A stretch of DNA of 64,000 bases from Sarcophilus harrisii. Its lineage: Eukaryota; Chordata; Mammalia; Dasyuromorphia; Dasyuridae. The stretch lies in the NCBI RefSeq assembly GCF_902635505.1, contig NC_045427.1:58182539-58246538 (forward strand), given 5' to 3'. The first letter of the stretch is position 1. Each line of letters starts with the position of its first letter. The position numbers and the translations under genes are program-made. The notes under the pieces were generated by a model. That model was not told the DNA's origin, did not search any database, and saw nothing but the letters and a program-made list of their open reading frames with translations. This document shows, piece by piece, positions 9,678 to 20,628 of this stretch.

Positions 9678-11612
9678 CAGAAAGAAAGGAATCTTTTTTT
9701 TTTTTTTTTTTTTAATTTTAATAGCCTTTTATTTACAGGATATATACATGGGTAACTTTACAGCATTAACAATTGCCAAACCTCTTGTTCCAATTTTTCA
9801 CCTCTTACCCCCCCCCACCCCCTCCCCTAAATGGCAGGATGACCAGTAGATGTTAAATATATTAAAATATAACTTAGATACACAATAAGTATACATGACC
9901 AAAACATTATTTTGCTGTACAAAAAGAATCAGACTCTGAATTATTGTACAATTAGCTTGTGAAGGAAATCAAAAATGCAGGTGTGCATAAATATAGGGAT
10001 TGGGAATTCAATGTAATGGTTTTTAGTCATCTCCCAGAGTTCTTTTTCTGGGCATAGCTAGTTCAGTTCATTACTGCTCCATTAGAAATGATTTGGTTGA
10101 TCTCGTTGCTGAGGATGGCCTGATCCATCAGAACTGGTCATCATCTAGTATTGTTGTTGAAGTATATAATGATCTCCTGGTCCTGCTCATTTCACTCAGC
10201 ATCAGTTCGTGTAAGTCTCTCCAGGCCTTTCTGAAATCATCCTGTTGGTCATTTCTTACAGAACAGTAATATTCCATAATTTTCATATACCACAATTTAT
10301 TCAGCCATTCTCCAACTGATGGACATCCATTCAGTTTCCAGTTTCTAGCCACTACAAAAAGGGCTGCCACAAACATTCGTGCACATACAGGTCCCTTTCC
10401 CTTCTTTATAATCTCTTTGGGATATAATCCCAGTAGTAACACTGCTGGATCAAAGGGTATGCACAGTTTGATAACTTTTTGAGCATAGTTCCAAACTACT
10501 CTCCAAAATGGTTGGATTCGTTCACAACTCCACCAACAATGCATCAATGTCCCAGTTTTCCCGCATCCCCTCCAACAATCATCATTATTTTTTCCTGTCA
10601 TCTTAGCCAATCTGACAGGTGTGTAGTGGTATCTTAGAGTTGTCTTAATTTGCATTTCTCTGATTAATAATGACTTGGAGCATCTTTTCATATGACTAGA
10701 AATAGTTTCAATTTCTTCATCTGAGAATTGTCTGTTCATATCCTTTGACCATTTTTCAATTGGAGAATGGCTTGATTTTTTATAAATTAGAGTTAATTCT
10801 CTATATATTTTGGAAATGAGGCCTTTATCAGAACCTTTGACTGTAAAAATATTTTCCCAGTTTATTGCTTCCCTTCTAATCTTGTCTGCATTAGTTTTGT
10901 TTGTACAAAAACTTTTCAGTTTGGTATAATCGAAATTTTCTATTTTGTGATCAGTAATGATCTCTAGTTCTGCTTTGGTCATAAAGACCTTCCCCTTCCA
11001 CAGGTCTGAGAGGTAAACTATCCTATGTTCCTCTAATTTATTAATAATTTCATTCTTTATGCCTAGGTCATGAACCCATTTTGACCTTATCTTGGTGTAC
11101 GGCGTTAAGTATGGATCAATGCCTAGTTTCTGCCATATTAGTTTCCAATTTCCAGCAATTTTTATCAAACAGTAAGTTCTTATCCCAAAAGCTGGGATCT
11201 TTGGGTTTGTCAAAGACTAGGTTGCTATATTTGTTGACTGTTTTATCCCTTGAACCTAATCTATTCCACTGATCAACTAATCTATTCCTTAGCCAATACC
11301 AAATAGTTTTGGTAACTGCTGCTCTATAGTATAGTTTTAGATCTGGTACAGCTAAGCCACCATCATTTGATTTTTTTTTCATTAATTCCCTTGAAATTCT
11401 TGACCTTTTGTTTTTCCATATGAACTTTGTTGTTATTTTTTCTAGGTCATTAAAATAGTTTTTTGGGAGTCTGATTGGTATAGCGCTAAATAAATAGATT
11501 AGTTTAGGTAATATTGTCATCTTTATTATATTTGCTCGCCCTATCCAAGAGCATTTAATATTTTTCCAATTGGTTAGATCAGACTTAATTTGTGCAGAAA
11601 GAAAGGAATCTT
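9678..11612 (-). mobile_element. Young 5'-truncated L1 with 18-bp TSD, 1.9 kb
   Basis: A minus-strand L1 with its body at about 9696-11594, flanked by CAGAAAGAAAGGAATCTT at 9678-9695 and 11595-11612. It covers the ORF2 region after the RT core (NWKNIKCSWIGRANIIKM, IPIRLPKNYFNDLEKI, GGLAVPDLKLYYRA) through the C-terminal Cys motif to the stop near 10128, then the 3'UTR and poly(A). The frame changes once near 11150, where related copies read TGCTGG-GAAAAT/GAATAC-TGG; this copy is about 2 nt shorter there, splitting ORF2 into two frames. From the PYLTPYTKI segment on, its protein is identical to that of the 1.4-kb copy. It cannot transpose by itself because it lacks the promoter, ORF1, the endonuclease and most of the RT. 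Confidence 0.95.
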
Positions 11613-11960
11613 AAAGGGACCACACCCACATCAATGGGGGAATAGATGAATATGTTTTGTTATATAAATGTGATGGAAAACTATTGTATCAGCCTAATGA
11701 CACAACCAGAATTCTAGTGGCTAAGGATAGGACATATCACCTATGTTCTGATAAAAAAGTAAAGGATGCAGATTAAAGAATGAGCCTTTTAAATTTTTTT
11801 GGTCTTGAACAATGTGGAAATTTGTTTTGATCGACTATACATTTTGTGATGGGTTTCATTTTTCTTATGTTGTAAATTGTGTATGGCATGGGAGGATGAG
11901 AAAATTGAGTGGATTAAACAAATAAAATGTCTACATGTATGTATATATGTGTGTCTGTGT
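11613..11960 (+). mobile_element. Old L1 3' fragment
   Basis: Diverged L1 tail: 'catcaatgggggaatagatga', 'tgatggaaaactattgt', then an old 3'UTR ending near AAATAAAATG (11923). Confidence 0.55.
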
Positions 11961-12024
11961 ATGTATATCTAGATCTATAGAAATTTATACATATTCGTGT
12001 GTGTGTGTGTGTGTATGTGTGTGT
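11940..12024. repeat. (TATG)/(GT)n microsatellite
   Basis: GT/GTAT-rich tract with a pure GT run at about 11997-12013. Confidence 0.9.
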
Positions 12025-12106
12025 GCAAAGCCCTGCTCAAAATACTTCAGTGACTCCTAATTGCCTAATTGGAAACATACAAGATTTAGAAAGATTTTAG
12101 AAAGAA

Positions 12107-12337
12107 CTTATTATTGTTTTTCAGTTGTGTCCAACTCTTTGTATTCCCATTGGGAATTTTCTTGGCAAAGATACTGGAGTAGTTTTTCCAGTTCCTTCTC
12201 CTCTTCATTTTATAGATGAGGAAACTGAAGCAAACATAGTTAAGTGACTTGCCTAGAATTACACAAGTAGTAAGTGTATGAGACAGGATTTGAACGCAGG
12301 AAGATGACTTTATCTAGTGTGTCACCTAGTGGCCAAA
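12107..12337 (-). mobile_element. tRNA-derived SINE with RTE-like tail
   Basis: Minus-strand copy. On the plus strand the BovB-like tail comes first (CAGTTGTGTCCAACTCTTTG, 'cttggcaaagatactggag'), then 'gatgaggaaactgaagcaaa', and the tRNA-like head at the far end (GTGTGTCACCTAGTGGCC). Confidence 0.85.
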
Positions 12338-12804
12338 TGTTATAGATAGAAGGAATAATTAACAAAGTTATATAAAGAAAGTGGGAGAGCCACGACTAGA
12401 ACTGAGGCCTTCTGATTTCACATGGAGCACTGTCTCCACCAGACATGAACTCTACAGGAGAAAATTCTTCCCAAAGTCATGTGGGGTTAAAAAGACAAAA
12501 AACAAAACAAAACAAAAAACCATTTTCAGAAGTGCTTATTTATCATGCTGACAATGCAGTAAACTAAATTACAAATTAAAAAATAATAACGAATCAAAGA
12601 AAATTGTTTAATCAAGGAACAAGGGCCAAATCTTATGGACCCAAGCACAAAATAGGCACTCAATACATTTGTTGATTGAATAAACCCAAGTTATATTTTT
12701 TAAATTCCACTTAAGTTTTTAAAAAAATTTAGATTGTAAATTTTAATAATATTTCATTTATCAGACATTGTACAATGAAGGAAATGTTTTATTAAATTAA
12801 TATT
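12338..12804. other. Intergenic; small (AAAAC)n tract
   Basis: No gene seen. An AAAAC-rich tract lies at 12493-12522. A MIR/L2-like tail ('aataggcactcaatacatttgttga') lies at 12648-12685. Confidence 0.5.
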
Positions 12805-13075
12805 CTTTATCAGTAAGGTAATATAATAGACAGAGCCATCTTGTATCTTGCATCGGAAAGACCTGAGTTCAAATTTGTACATTGGACATTTACTAGTCTT
12901 GTAACCCTGGTCAAGTAACTTAAACCTTTGATTGCCTCAGTTTCCTCTTCTGTAAAACAAGAATAATAATAGCACCTACTTTCTATGATTTTTATGAGAA
13001 TCAAATGAGATCATATATAGAAACTGCTTTGTGTACCTTAAGGGGCTCTACAAATACTTATTATTATTATATCAC
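12805..13075 (+). mobile_element. MIR/THER-type SINE
   Basis: 'agacctgagttcaaatttgtac', 'tcaagtaacttaaacctttgattgcctcagtttcctcttctgtaaaac' and the tail 'atgagatcatatatagaaactgc' follow the MIR consensus order. Confidence 0.8.
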
Positions 13076-13834
13076 TAGCATTTATGAGAGAGTGCTAGAC
13101 TCATATCTCCAGACATTCTAATAGTTCATATCTCCAGACATTCTAATAATTCCTGTGCTTGTCACTGCTAAGTGAAATGTACCAAGTACTGCACTTCTGT
13201 TCCCACAGTGCTAACTCTAGTTGTATTCTCTGCTGAAAAATCACAAGGCTCAATGATCCTTAAAGCGTGAGACAGTCACAAAGCTCAATGATTCTAATTA
13301 CTTGGAGACTGTTCCACAGGACTGGAGAATGCCCATTGTGTCCCCCAAAATGCCTGCATGTGTGGGAACTGTTAACTCAAAACCTAAGAATGACTGTGTT
13401 ATGGTTTTCATGCTTAAAAACCCTACTCCTGCAATAAGTCACAAGCCTTCCTTTGCAGAAGGACTTCTACTTGCAAGCATTTTCCTCACTTTGAAATTAA
13501 ACTTCTCTTTGATTACTGGCTCCTGTTTCAAGCCTCTTTATTCAGCTTCAGCCACCCACAGGTTAGAGACCAGTTCCAGTCTGATTGATACATCCAAAAA
13601 GCCTTGGACCCCTTCAGAGTGATGTTTCAACATTGTTTTTTTCTGCTAAAGAAAAGTCCCATCCTCAATGATGTATTTCAGGCACCTAGAAAAGAAGATC
13701 ATCCTATTACTGTACATGTACCCCAAGGAAGTCAAAGACAGAAATAAGGTCCAATAAATGCCAAAATATTCTAAATAACACTTGTGTGTAGCAAAATGGG
13801 TGCCCATTGATCAGGCCTTCTGATTTGTCTGTTC
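13076..13834. other. Intergenic, unclassified; includes a 34-bp local duplication
   Basis: A short tandem duplication (TCATATCTCCAGACATTCTA at 13102 and again at 13127) lies near the left end. The stretch 13160-13600 has a composition reminiscent of an LTR, but I could not find a convincing TATA/poly(A)/terminal pattern. Its one long ORF (13302-13622) resembles nothing I know. Confidence 0.35.
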
Positions 13835-13930
13835 ATATTCTTTGACCATTTATCAATTGAGGAATGATTTGTATTCTTATAAATGACACAATTTATATAT
13901 TTTAGAAATGAGACTATCAGTCTGAAGATT
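13835..13930 (-). mobile_element. Old L1 ORF2 fragment
   Basis: Minus-strand match to the ORF2 segment that reads (S)IDKWSKNMNRQI in other L1 copies here. Confidence 0.7.
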
Positions 13931-13939
13931 GGCATCTGA

Positions 13940-14340
13940 CTTTTAAAATCCTTCACAACCAGTGCCCAAACTACCTTTCCAACCTTATTAAATATTTCTG
14001 TTCATTCACTCTACAGTTTAGCCACACTGGTCTTTTCAGTGTTTCTCAAATACAAAGTTCTATCTTTTGCCTCTGTGCTTTTGCATGGGTGCTCCTCCCT
14101 GTCTGAAATGCACCCCTTTCTCGTGCTTCAAAGAATCCTTAGTATCGTTAATGACTATACTGAAACAGAACTACAAGAAGCATTTCCTGATTCCCTCAAT
14201 TGGTAGAGCTTTCCTCTCCAAATTACCTTATATCTGTTTTGTGTTGAGAACAACTTTTTCATTGTTGGCATCACAAGCATCTAGCATAGTGCCCTGACAC
14301 AATATTTAATAAACTTGTAGTGATTGATGAATGTCCCATG
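13940..14340 (+). mobile_element. L2 LINE 3' end
   Basis: Contains the L2 3' pattern: 'ccttcacaaccagtgcccaaactacctttccaacc', 'agtttagccacactggtc', 'tgcctctgtgcttttgcatgg' and the tail 'cagaactacaagaagcatttcc'. The order and spacing fit L2 in sense orientation. Confidence 0.7.
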
Positions 14341-15074
14341 AAGAAGGAATCATATAGCAAGAAATCATGAAGAAGGAATTTAAAGCACCATAAAAAAGGA
14401 GTCTAAGAAGTAATCAGAAGGAAAATAAACAGCAACGGAACATTCAGACCAATTATCAAAAGAAAATGTGCAAGTAAAATTAAGTCACTGAAAAAAAAAA
14501 GCAGTTCACAGTTTCAGAGATCAGATAATGAAATCTCCTCTCTAGGCAGAATCAAAAGACTGCTCAAGTAGAATGGGGTTTTCACTGTTGGACTTGGTTT
14601 AATGCCTGTTGTTTTTATTTAGATTTTTTCCCTTTGTTACAAAAAGGTGTATTGGGGGATGTAAGGGTGTGGTTGTATCTGTAAATGACTGTGATAGAAG
14701 GGAGATTTACCCTGTTGATGAGGTCTTTAAGTTCATAGACTACTAAAAGGAAGTCCAGTTGACTCTTCCCACTTCCTGAAGAAGATGGACTAGAGTCCAT
14801 TTCCAAATTCCAAACTCACACAAATTTGGCCTATAGAGCCATTTGTTCTGTGGCCAAAAATTCAAGCTTTTCTATCTTAAAGTTGCTTGCCACCCTCACT
14901 CCTATTCCTACGTCCCAAGTATCCCCCCCCCCCCCCCCCCCCACTATTCCCAATAATCCTTATCCCCATCTAAACCTTGCATTTGGTGAAGGAAATGATG
15001 AACAGTGTTTAAATGACAATGAAATATTTTTCAGGGTATTTGAGGTCTGAAGGAAAATAAAGTTCTATACCAAA
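14341..15074. other. Intergenic; long poly(C) tract
   Basis: No gene recognised. A run of about 18 C lies at 14925-14942. Confidence 0.6.
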
Positions 15075-16265
15075 AACATTAATTGCTAAAGGTGGAATTT
15101 AAGACCTCAATACTTCTATCAGATCTTTGGAGAAGGGAAGAATTTATGACCACAGAAGAACTAGAGAATGACCACAGAAGAACTAGAGAACATTATGAAA
15201 GGTAAAATGGACAACTCTGATTACATTAAACTAAAAAGTTTTTGCACAAACAAAACCAACAGAAACAAGATTAAAAGGGAAGTACAAAACTGGGGGGAAA
15301 TCTTTACAGCCAATACTTCTGATAAGTCTCATTTCTAAAATATATAAATTGTGTCATTTATAAAAATACAAATCATTCCTCAATTGATAAATGGTCAAAG
15401 GATATGAAAAGACAATTTTCAGATAATGAAATTAAAGACATCTATAATCATATAAAAATGCTCTAAATCACTATTGATTAGAGAAATGCAAATTAAAATG
15501 ACTCTGACACACTATATCACATTTCTCAGATTGGCTAAAATGATAGGAAAATGATAAATGTTGGAGAGGATCAGGGAAAACTGGAACTCTAATGCATTGT
15601 TGGTGGTGTGAAATGATCCACTCATTTTAGAGAACAATCTGGAACTATACCCAATGGGCTACAAAACTGCATATCTTTTGACCTAATAATGCCATTACTG
15701 GGTCTGTATCCCAAGCAAATCTAAAGGAGGGAAAAGGACGTGCATGTGCAAAAATGTAGCACATTTGTAGCAGTTTGGTTTTTGTGTGGTAGCAAAGAAC
15801 TGGAAAATGAGTAAATGCCCATCAATTGGGGAATGGCTGAAAAAGTTAGTGATATATGAAGGTAATGGAATCTTATTGTTCTATTAAAAATGATAAGCTG
15901 ATTTTAGAAAAGCCTGGAAAATTTTACACAAACTTATGCTGAGTGAAACAAGCAGAAGCAGGAACACATTGTACACAATAACAGCAAGAATGTGCAATCA
16001 TCAACTATGAAAGACTTGGTTCTTCTCAGTGGTTCAGTGATTCAAAGCAGTCCCAATAGACTTTGGACAGAAAATGCCATCTGCATCCAGAAAAAGAACT
16101 AAGGAGACTAAATGTAAATCAACACATGATATGTTCACTTTTTTTTTTTTTTTTTTTTTTTTTTACTTCTATCATGGTTTTTTCCATTTGTTCTGATTTT
16201 TCTCTCCCAACATGACTTATAAAACAATGTGTGATTAAAAAAATAATAATTAATTTAAAAAAAAA
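15075..16265 (+). mobile_element. Old L1, ORF2 C-terminus and 3'UTR
   Basis: A plus-strand decayed L1 with recognisable ORF2 blocks: the region equivalent to KLKSFCTNKTN at 15225-15265, the S/IDKWSKDMKRQFSDNEI equivalent at 15380-15430, and 'tgttggagaggatcagggaaaactgg' at 15559. The 3'UTR has a T-run (16140-16163) and an A-rich end at about 16260. A 23-bp tandem duplication of AATGACCACAGAAGAACTAG lies near 15150-15190. Confidence 0.85.
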
Positions 16266-16344
16266 CCCTCAATGCCTGTATGATATGGAATGAAATGTAT
16301 GGAAAATGAGAACCTGATATCATGTGATAATAGATTTAGCTTAT

Positions 16345-16430
16345 AGTATTATATATATATATTATGTTTTATATATATAATATATATTATTACATATAGT
16401 AGATAATAGATAATAGCTTATAGTATTCTA
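16345..16430. repeat. (TA)n-rich microsatellite
   Basis: TA repeats at about 16350-16393, followed by a direct repeat of AATAGCTTATAGTATT. Confidence 0.8.
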
Positions 16431-17294
16431 TTTCCCCCCCCACACCCCATTCCTAAGGTTGAGTCTAAGAGAATCCTAAGAGATACCAATTAAGATAATT
16501 TGGATTTTTCCCACTTTCCTCACAACAAAATCATAAGCCTGGCAGTGTTATTATTATTTTCTATGAGATGGAGAAGACAGAGACTCAGAAAAATAAAATA
16601 ATGTAATTGGCAAGTATCAGAATCTTCTGCCTCCAAAAACAATGCTTTTTCCATTACCTTGTGATGTCATTCAGTTGTGAATGCCTTATCATTGTCGTTA
16701 TTTAAGTGTAGATAGGATGATAACTTTATTCAGAATGAGGGAGAAAAGATTCATCCATTGGGTTGGAATTGCCCTCTATAATCTCTCAGGTTGCTCCCTA
16801 CTCTAGGATTCCATGAATATAAAATGCTTCATTTTTTTTTTTTCTTAAACCAACCAGAACTTATGCATACAATTTAATTTTGTACCCTTAAAGTAACTAT
16901 GTTGGGAAGTTATGTGCTGATTCCCAAATCCCTGCTACTACTCAGAAAATGCTCAGAAGTCCTCTTCTGGAATTGCATGTAGTAAATTCTTTTAGATTCT
17001 AAGTTCTTTTGAGGACAGAAGTTGGCCTTTATTCCATCTTTGAATTCCTAGGACTGAGCAGAGAGTTTGGTACATCATAATAATAATAGTTCTATAATCC
17101 ATCAAGGGCCACCAATCGCTTTATATTCATTATCTTTTTTGACTCTCACAACCCAGTTAAATGGTTGCTACTAGGGATTATTTTTCCAATTTTATGGTTG
17201 AGAAAATAGATCCAGAGGGCACATTAGGATCCCATGCCTAATAGAGTTCAGAAACCGTAAGTCTCTGATGACTCCAGTATTCTTTCCACTTAAC
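16431..17294 (+). mobile_element. Decayed MIR copies in intergenic DNA
   Basis: MIR-like cores at 16530-16640 and 17085-17265 ('cgctttatattcattatc', 'ttttatggttgagaaaatagatccagagg'). No gene seen. Confidence 0.5.
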
Positions 17295-17945
17295 CTCATT
17301 GTGTTTGTTTTTATATACAGTCAAGCACAAAAGATTCCCACCCACTGGCAAATGTATCCCACCCCACCCCCAGGTTGTATAGGTAGTATTCTGAATCCTG
17401 AGTCATCTAGAATGATGGTTGCTCATTGCATTCATCAAGTTAAGACTTTCTGTGTTGTTTGTCTTTACAAGGTTGTTATTGTACACATTTGTTCTCTTAG
17501 TTTTACTTATTTCACTTTGTATCAGTTCATACAGGTCTTCTCACCATCTATGAAACCATTCCTTTCCTCGTTTCCTTTTTTTTTCTTTCATTTATTACTG
17601 CAAATTGTATTCCATTACATTCACATAATAAAATGTGTTCAATCATTCCCTGATAAATGAGCACACCCTTACTTTCCAGGTTTTTTCTATTTCAAAAGGA
17701 GCTGATATATATATACATATATATATGTATATATATATATATATATATATGTTTGTACATGTGGTTCTTTTCTCTTTCTTTGATAGACTTAGTTGTGGTA
17801 TTGTTGAGTACAAATACATGCACAATTGATGACTTTGTGAGCAAAATTCCAAATTGACCAACTCTCACCTTTACCAACAGTTAAACCCACTTATCATTTT
17901 TCTTACTGAATAGGTATGTACCTCATCATATTTAGAAATAAACTA
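17295..17945 (-). mobile_element. Old L1 3' region with internal (TA)n
   Basis: Minus-strand old L1: 'tattgtacacatttgttctcttagttttacttatttcactttgtatcagttcatacaggtcttctcacc' is the antisense of the ORF2 terminus seen in other copies. A (TA/TATG)n tract at 17707-17752 has expanded within it and accounts for the Ile/Tyr-rich ORFs there. Confidence 0.75.
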
Positions 17946-19300
17946 GTTACATCTCTCAATGGCTCTAGGGAATTTCATTTGAAGTTAATTATTTTTACAC
18001 TATAAAATAATGCAACTAAATTTCTAAGCCTCTTAAGTATTCAGAGAAATCCCCCAAATCAAAATCCATTGATATTGAATTTCTCTTGATGTTTATATTA
18101 TATGACTTCTCTTCAGAACGACTTGTCATATATCTTAGGGAGTTGCAAATAGACCCTAATCCACATTTTCTAGGTAAGGAAACAAGATTCAGAAAGAAAA
18201 ATTGACTCATGCAACAAGCTGAGGAAGCTAGCGCTACAACCCCAATCCAAGTATTCTTTTTATGATGCTATTTATTTTACTATGGAACTTCAGGAGCATT
18301 AGACCCTGTTTAGTACAAGCTTACCACCTGAAATCTCATCTTCTTGTAGATTTATTCAACTTTGATATCCAATTCTTCCATGTTACTTTCAGTTCTTCCC
18401 TCTTCCCTCTGAGGGGGGATTGGAGAGCAGAGGAATGAATTCCCCCAATCGGTTTCTCTTCTTCATTTCACTCCAGGAACATCAGGTACCTAGGCATGAG
18501 CAGGTGGAGGATAGGAGCTCCTCTCCATCCCCCTTTCAACTCCCCTTTAGGTCTTGTCTTCTCCCTAAGCTCCTTGAGGTCAAGAACTGTCTTTTTCTTA
18601 TTTGTATTACTAGTGCTTCACACAGTGTCTGGCACATTGCAGGTGCTCAATATTTATTCATGATTGATTGTTATACTGCCTGCATTTTTATGTCCCTAAA
18701 CTAGGTTTGAAAACAATTCCCAAATAGTTTCTGACGTGGATCATGGATTTAGAGCTGGAATCTTACCAGCTAGTCCAACTCCTCCATTTCACAGATGAGA
18801 AACTGAGGGCAGGAGAATTTAAATGATTTGCCCAGAGTCACGCAACTACACAGTGTCACAAATGGGATCTGAATTCAGGTGTCCCCTGGTTCCAAATATC
18901 AGCAGGCAAAACTGGATCCCCAAACTAATCTATATCACCATGAACAAGATACAGTTCCATCTTTAAAATGTGGATAATCAATAAAAATTATTAAATTCTA
19001 TTAAAGATTTGCCTAGAGCAGGTTAAAAGACTTGTGCAGAATCAAAGTCAGTTTGTTAGGGATAGAATTTGAATCCATGTCTTCCTGATACTTTATGCCT
19101 ACTTTCTATCCACTATCTTCAAATCATAGCTTAATTCATTGGTTTATTGGTAAGATTTAAGGAAATATGAAAGAAAATGTTAATAATACAGATTAAATGT
19201 AAAAATATGAAATGAACTTTTTTTGGATAGCCAACAATTAAATATCTATTAGCTAGATCTTTCTTTTGTACTCTTGCGCATTTTCACAAGCCTGCACACA
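17946..19300 (+). mobile_element. Cluster of old MIR and L2/MIR-tail copies
   Basis: MIR-like pieces lie at 18090-18260, 18725-18900 (well kept: 'gatgagaaactgagggcaggag') and 18990-19130. A tail 'ctccttgaggtcaagaactgtctttttcttatttgtattactagtgcttcacacagtgtctggcacattgcaggtgctcaat' is at 18567-18655. No gene evidence. Confidence 0.65.
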
Positions 19301-19304
19301 CATA

Positions 19305-19306
19305 CA

Positions 19307-19339
<33 letters not shown>
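19305..19339. repeat. (CA)n microsatellite
   Basis: A CA dinucleotide run of about 16 units. Confidence 0.95.
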
Positions 19340-19841
19340 CTAATGCACCAACCTCACAAAATATATTGTGAAGAAAAACACTTCATAAACTTGAAATTAA
19401 TTAGAAATAGTTTAATAAACTTTTATATAAACTAGAAATATGGGTTACTATGATTTCAAATGATAAATTCTGGCCAATTTATTAAATTATCTTCTTCTAG
19501 AGTTTATGGCCATGCATCTTATTTATTCAGAGAAGAAATCATGCTTAGTACCATAAAATCTTTCCTTTCTCTATAGCTTAAGTACTGAGTTAAGTAAAGG
19601 AGGAAAGGAACATATCACAAAATGAAAGACAGAATGAATGAATGAACAAAGAAATGGACAAGGAAAGGAATGAATGCCTGAGCAAGTGAATGAATCAGTG
19701 AGTGAGTAAACAAATAACACAATTTGTGCTAGCTTCTCTCATTAGCCCCCAGATCTTGTGCTCATCACTACTGTCACAATCTACAGATTGGACAGACAAG
19801 AGATCAACACACAAAAACACAAGCAGCATCACATCAGTGTT

Positions 19842-19847
19842 TTTAAT
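19842..19847 (-). terminator. CA7: Probable CA7 polyadenylation signal (ATTAAA)
   Basis: ATTAAA on the minus strand, about 660 nt after the CA7 stop codon. Immediately downstream the transcript strand is GU-rich (CTTGTGTTTTTGTGTGTTGA at about 19803-19822), the normal composition of a downstream processing element. Cleavage would be expected at about 19820-19832. No AATAAA is seen between the stop and here. Confidence 0.6.
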
Positions 19848-20505
19848 GGTTGGCAGTGGAATGACAAAAAAACTCCAAAAAACAAAAACAAATCAAAACA
19901 AAACACAAAAAATAGCCTACAGCCTTCTGCAGTTCCATTTCCAGTGCTAAGTTTCAGCATTTGAGGTAAGTAACATTGGTAAGAAATCTCCCACCTGCTA
20001 TAATTATTGCTTTTGTCTTGCCAACAGCTGCCCATGGCCTTGGAGCACAGGGCCCTGTCACAGTAGAGGGTTCAAGAAGGGGTCAGGGCTGGTGGAAGGG
20101 AAGAGCAAAATGATTTTTTCCAACAAAAGGAGTTTGCATTGTAGATCGGACAGAGAGGGAAATGCCCGCCGAGAAAGAGACAGGCAGGTCAAACTCCAAC
20201 AGTCATTCCAATATCAAAGCTATTGAAGGACCACCGGATAGCAGAGTAAGGGGTTAGGGGGATTCTTAGCAATTAAATCAGGTGATTCCTTTGGTAAGAA
20301 AGACTCCCAAAGTAAATTAGAAATGGACTAGAGGGAACTAATAATGCAGCCAAAATGACCATTTCTTCTTCTACTCTGTCCCCTAACCCCCAAATGGCTC
20401 TGAGAAGTCAGTCTGTGACCAAGGGGCCGCACACCTGGTTTGGTCTTAGCTGATATGGAAGCACTTTGGACATCATTGTTGTTGCCTCTGACAGCATGAG
20501 CCCCT
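19848..20505 (-). other. CA7: CA7 3' untranslated region (inferred)
   Basis: Sequence between the CA7 stop codon and the ATTAAA signal. It lacks the SINE/L1 insertions that are dense on both sides, which fits a transcribed 3'UTR. No small-RNA or structural element was identified. Confidence 0.5.
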
Positions 20506-20628
20506 TTAGGACTGGAAAGAGGCCTGAACTACTCTTCCCTTCAATGGCTGAGGAGGTCGGAAATTGTTCACCATGTGGACCTTCACATCATCCTCTGAAG
20601 TGAAAAGGAGGCTCCGGAATTTTTCCAT
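20506..20628 (-). CDS. CA7: CA7 exon 7 (C-terminus and stop)
   Basis: Encodes [14 protein letters not shown] ... [10 protein letters not shown] and TAA. The acceptor is CCTACAG at 20629-20635. It begins in phase 0, directly after the EKQ codons of exon 6. The [12 protein letters not shown] block is the conserved alpha-CA C-terminus. The ending QASFQS differs from human KASFRA as I recall it. Confidence 0.95.
   Translation of the reverse strand: MEKFRSLLFTSEDDVKVHMVNNFRPPQPLKGRVVQASFQS

Noticed and set aside
12107-12337. tRNA genes suggested by B-box-like sequences in the SINEs
   Set aside because: The heads are diverged tRNA-derived promoters of SINEs. No intact cloverleaf was found by eye here or in the other copies.
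13160-13640. Possible LTR or small gene (106-residue ORF)
   Set aside because: The LTR-like composition is not backed by ordered TATA, poly(A) and terminal motifs, and the ORF has no recognisable domain.
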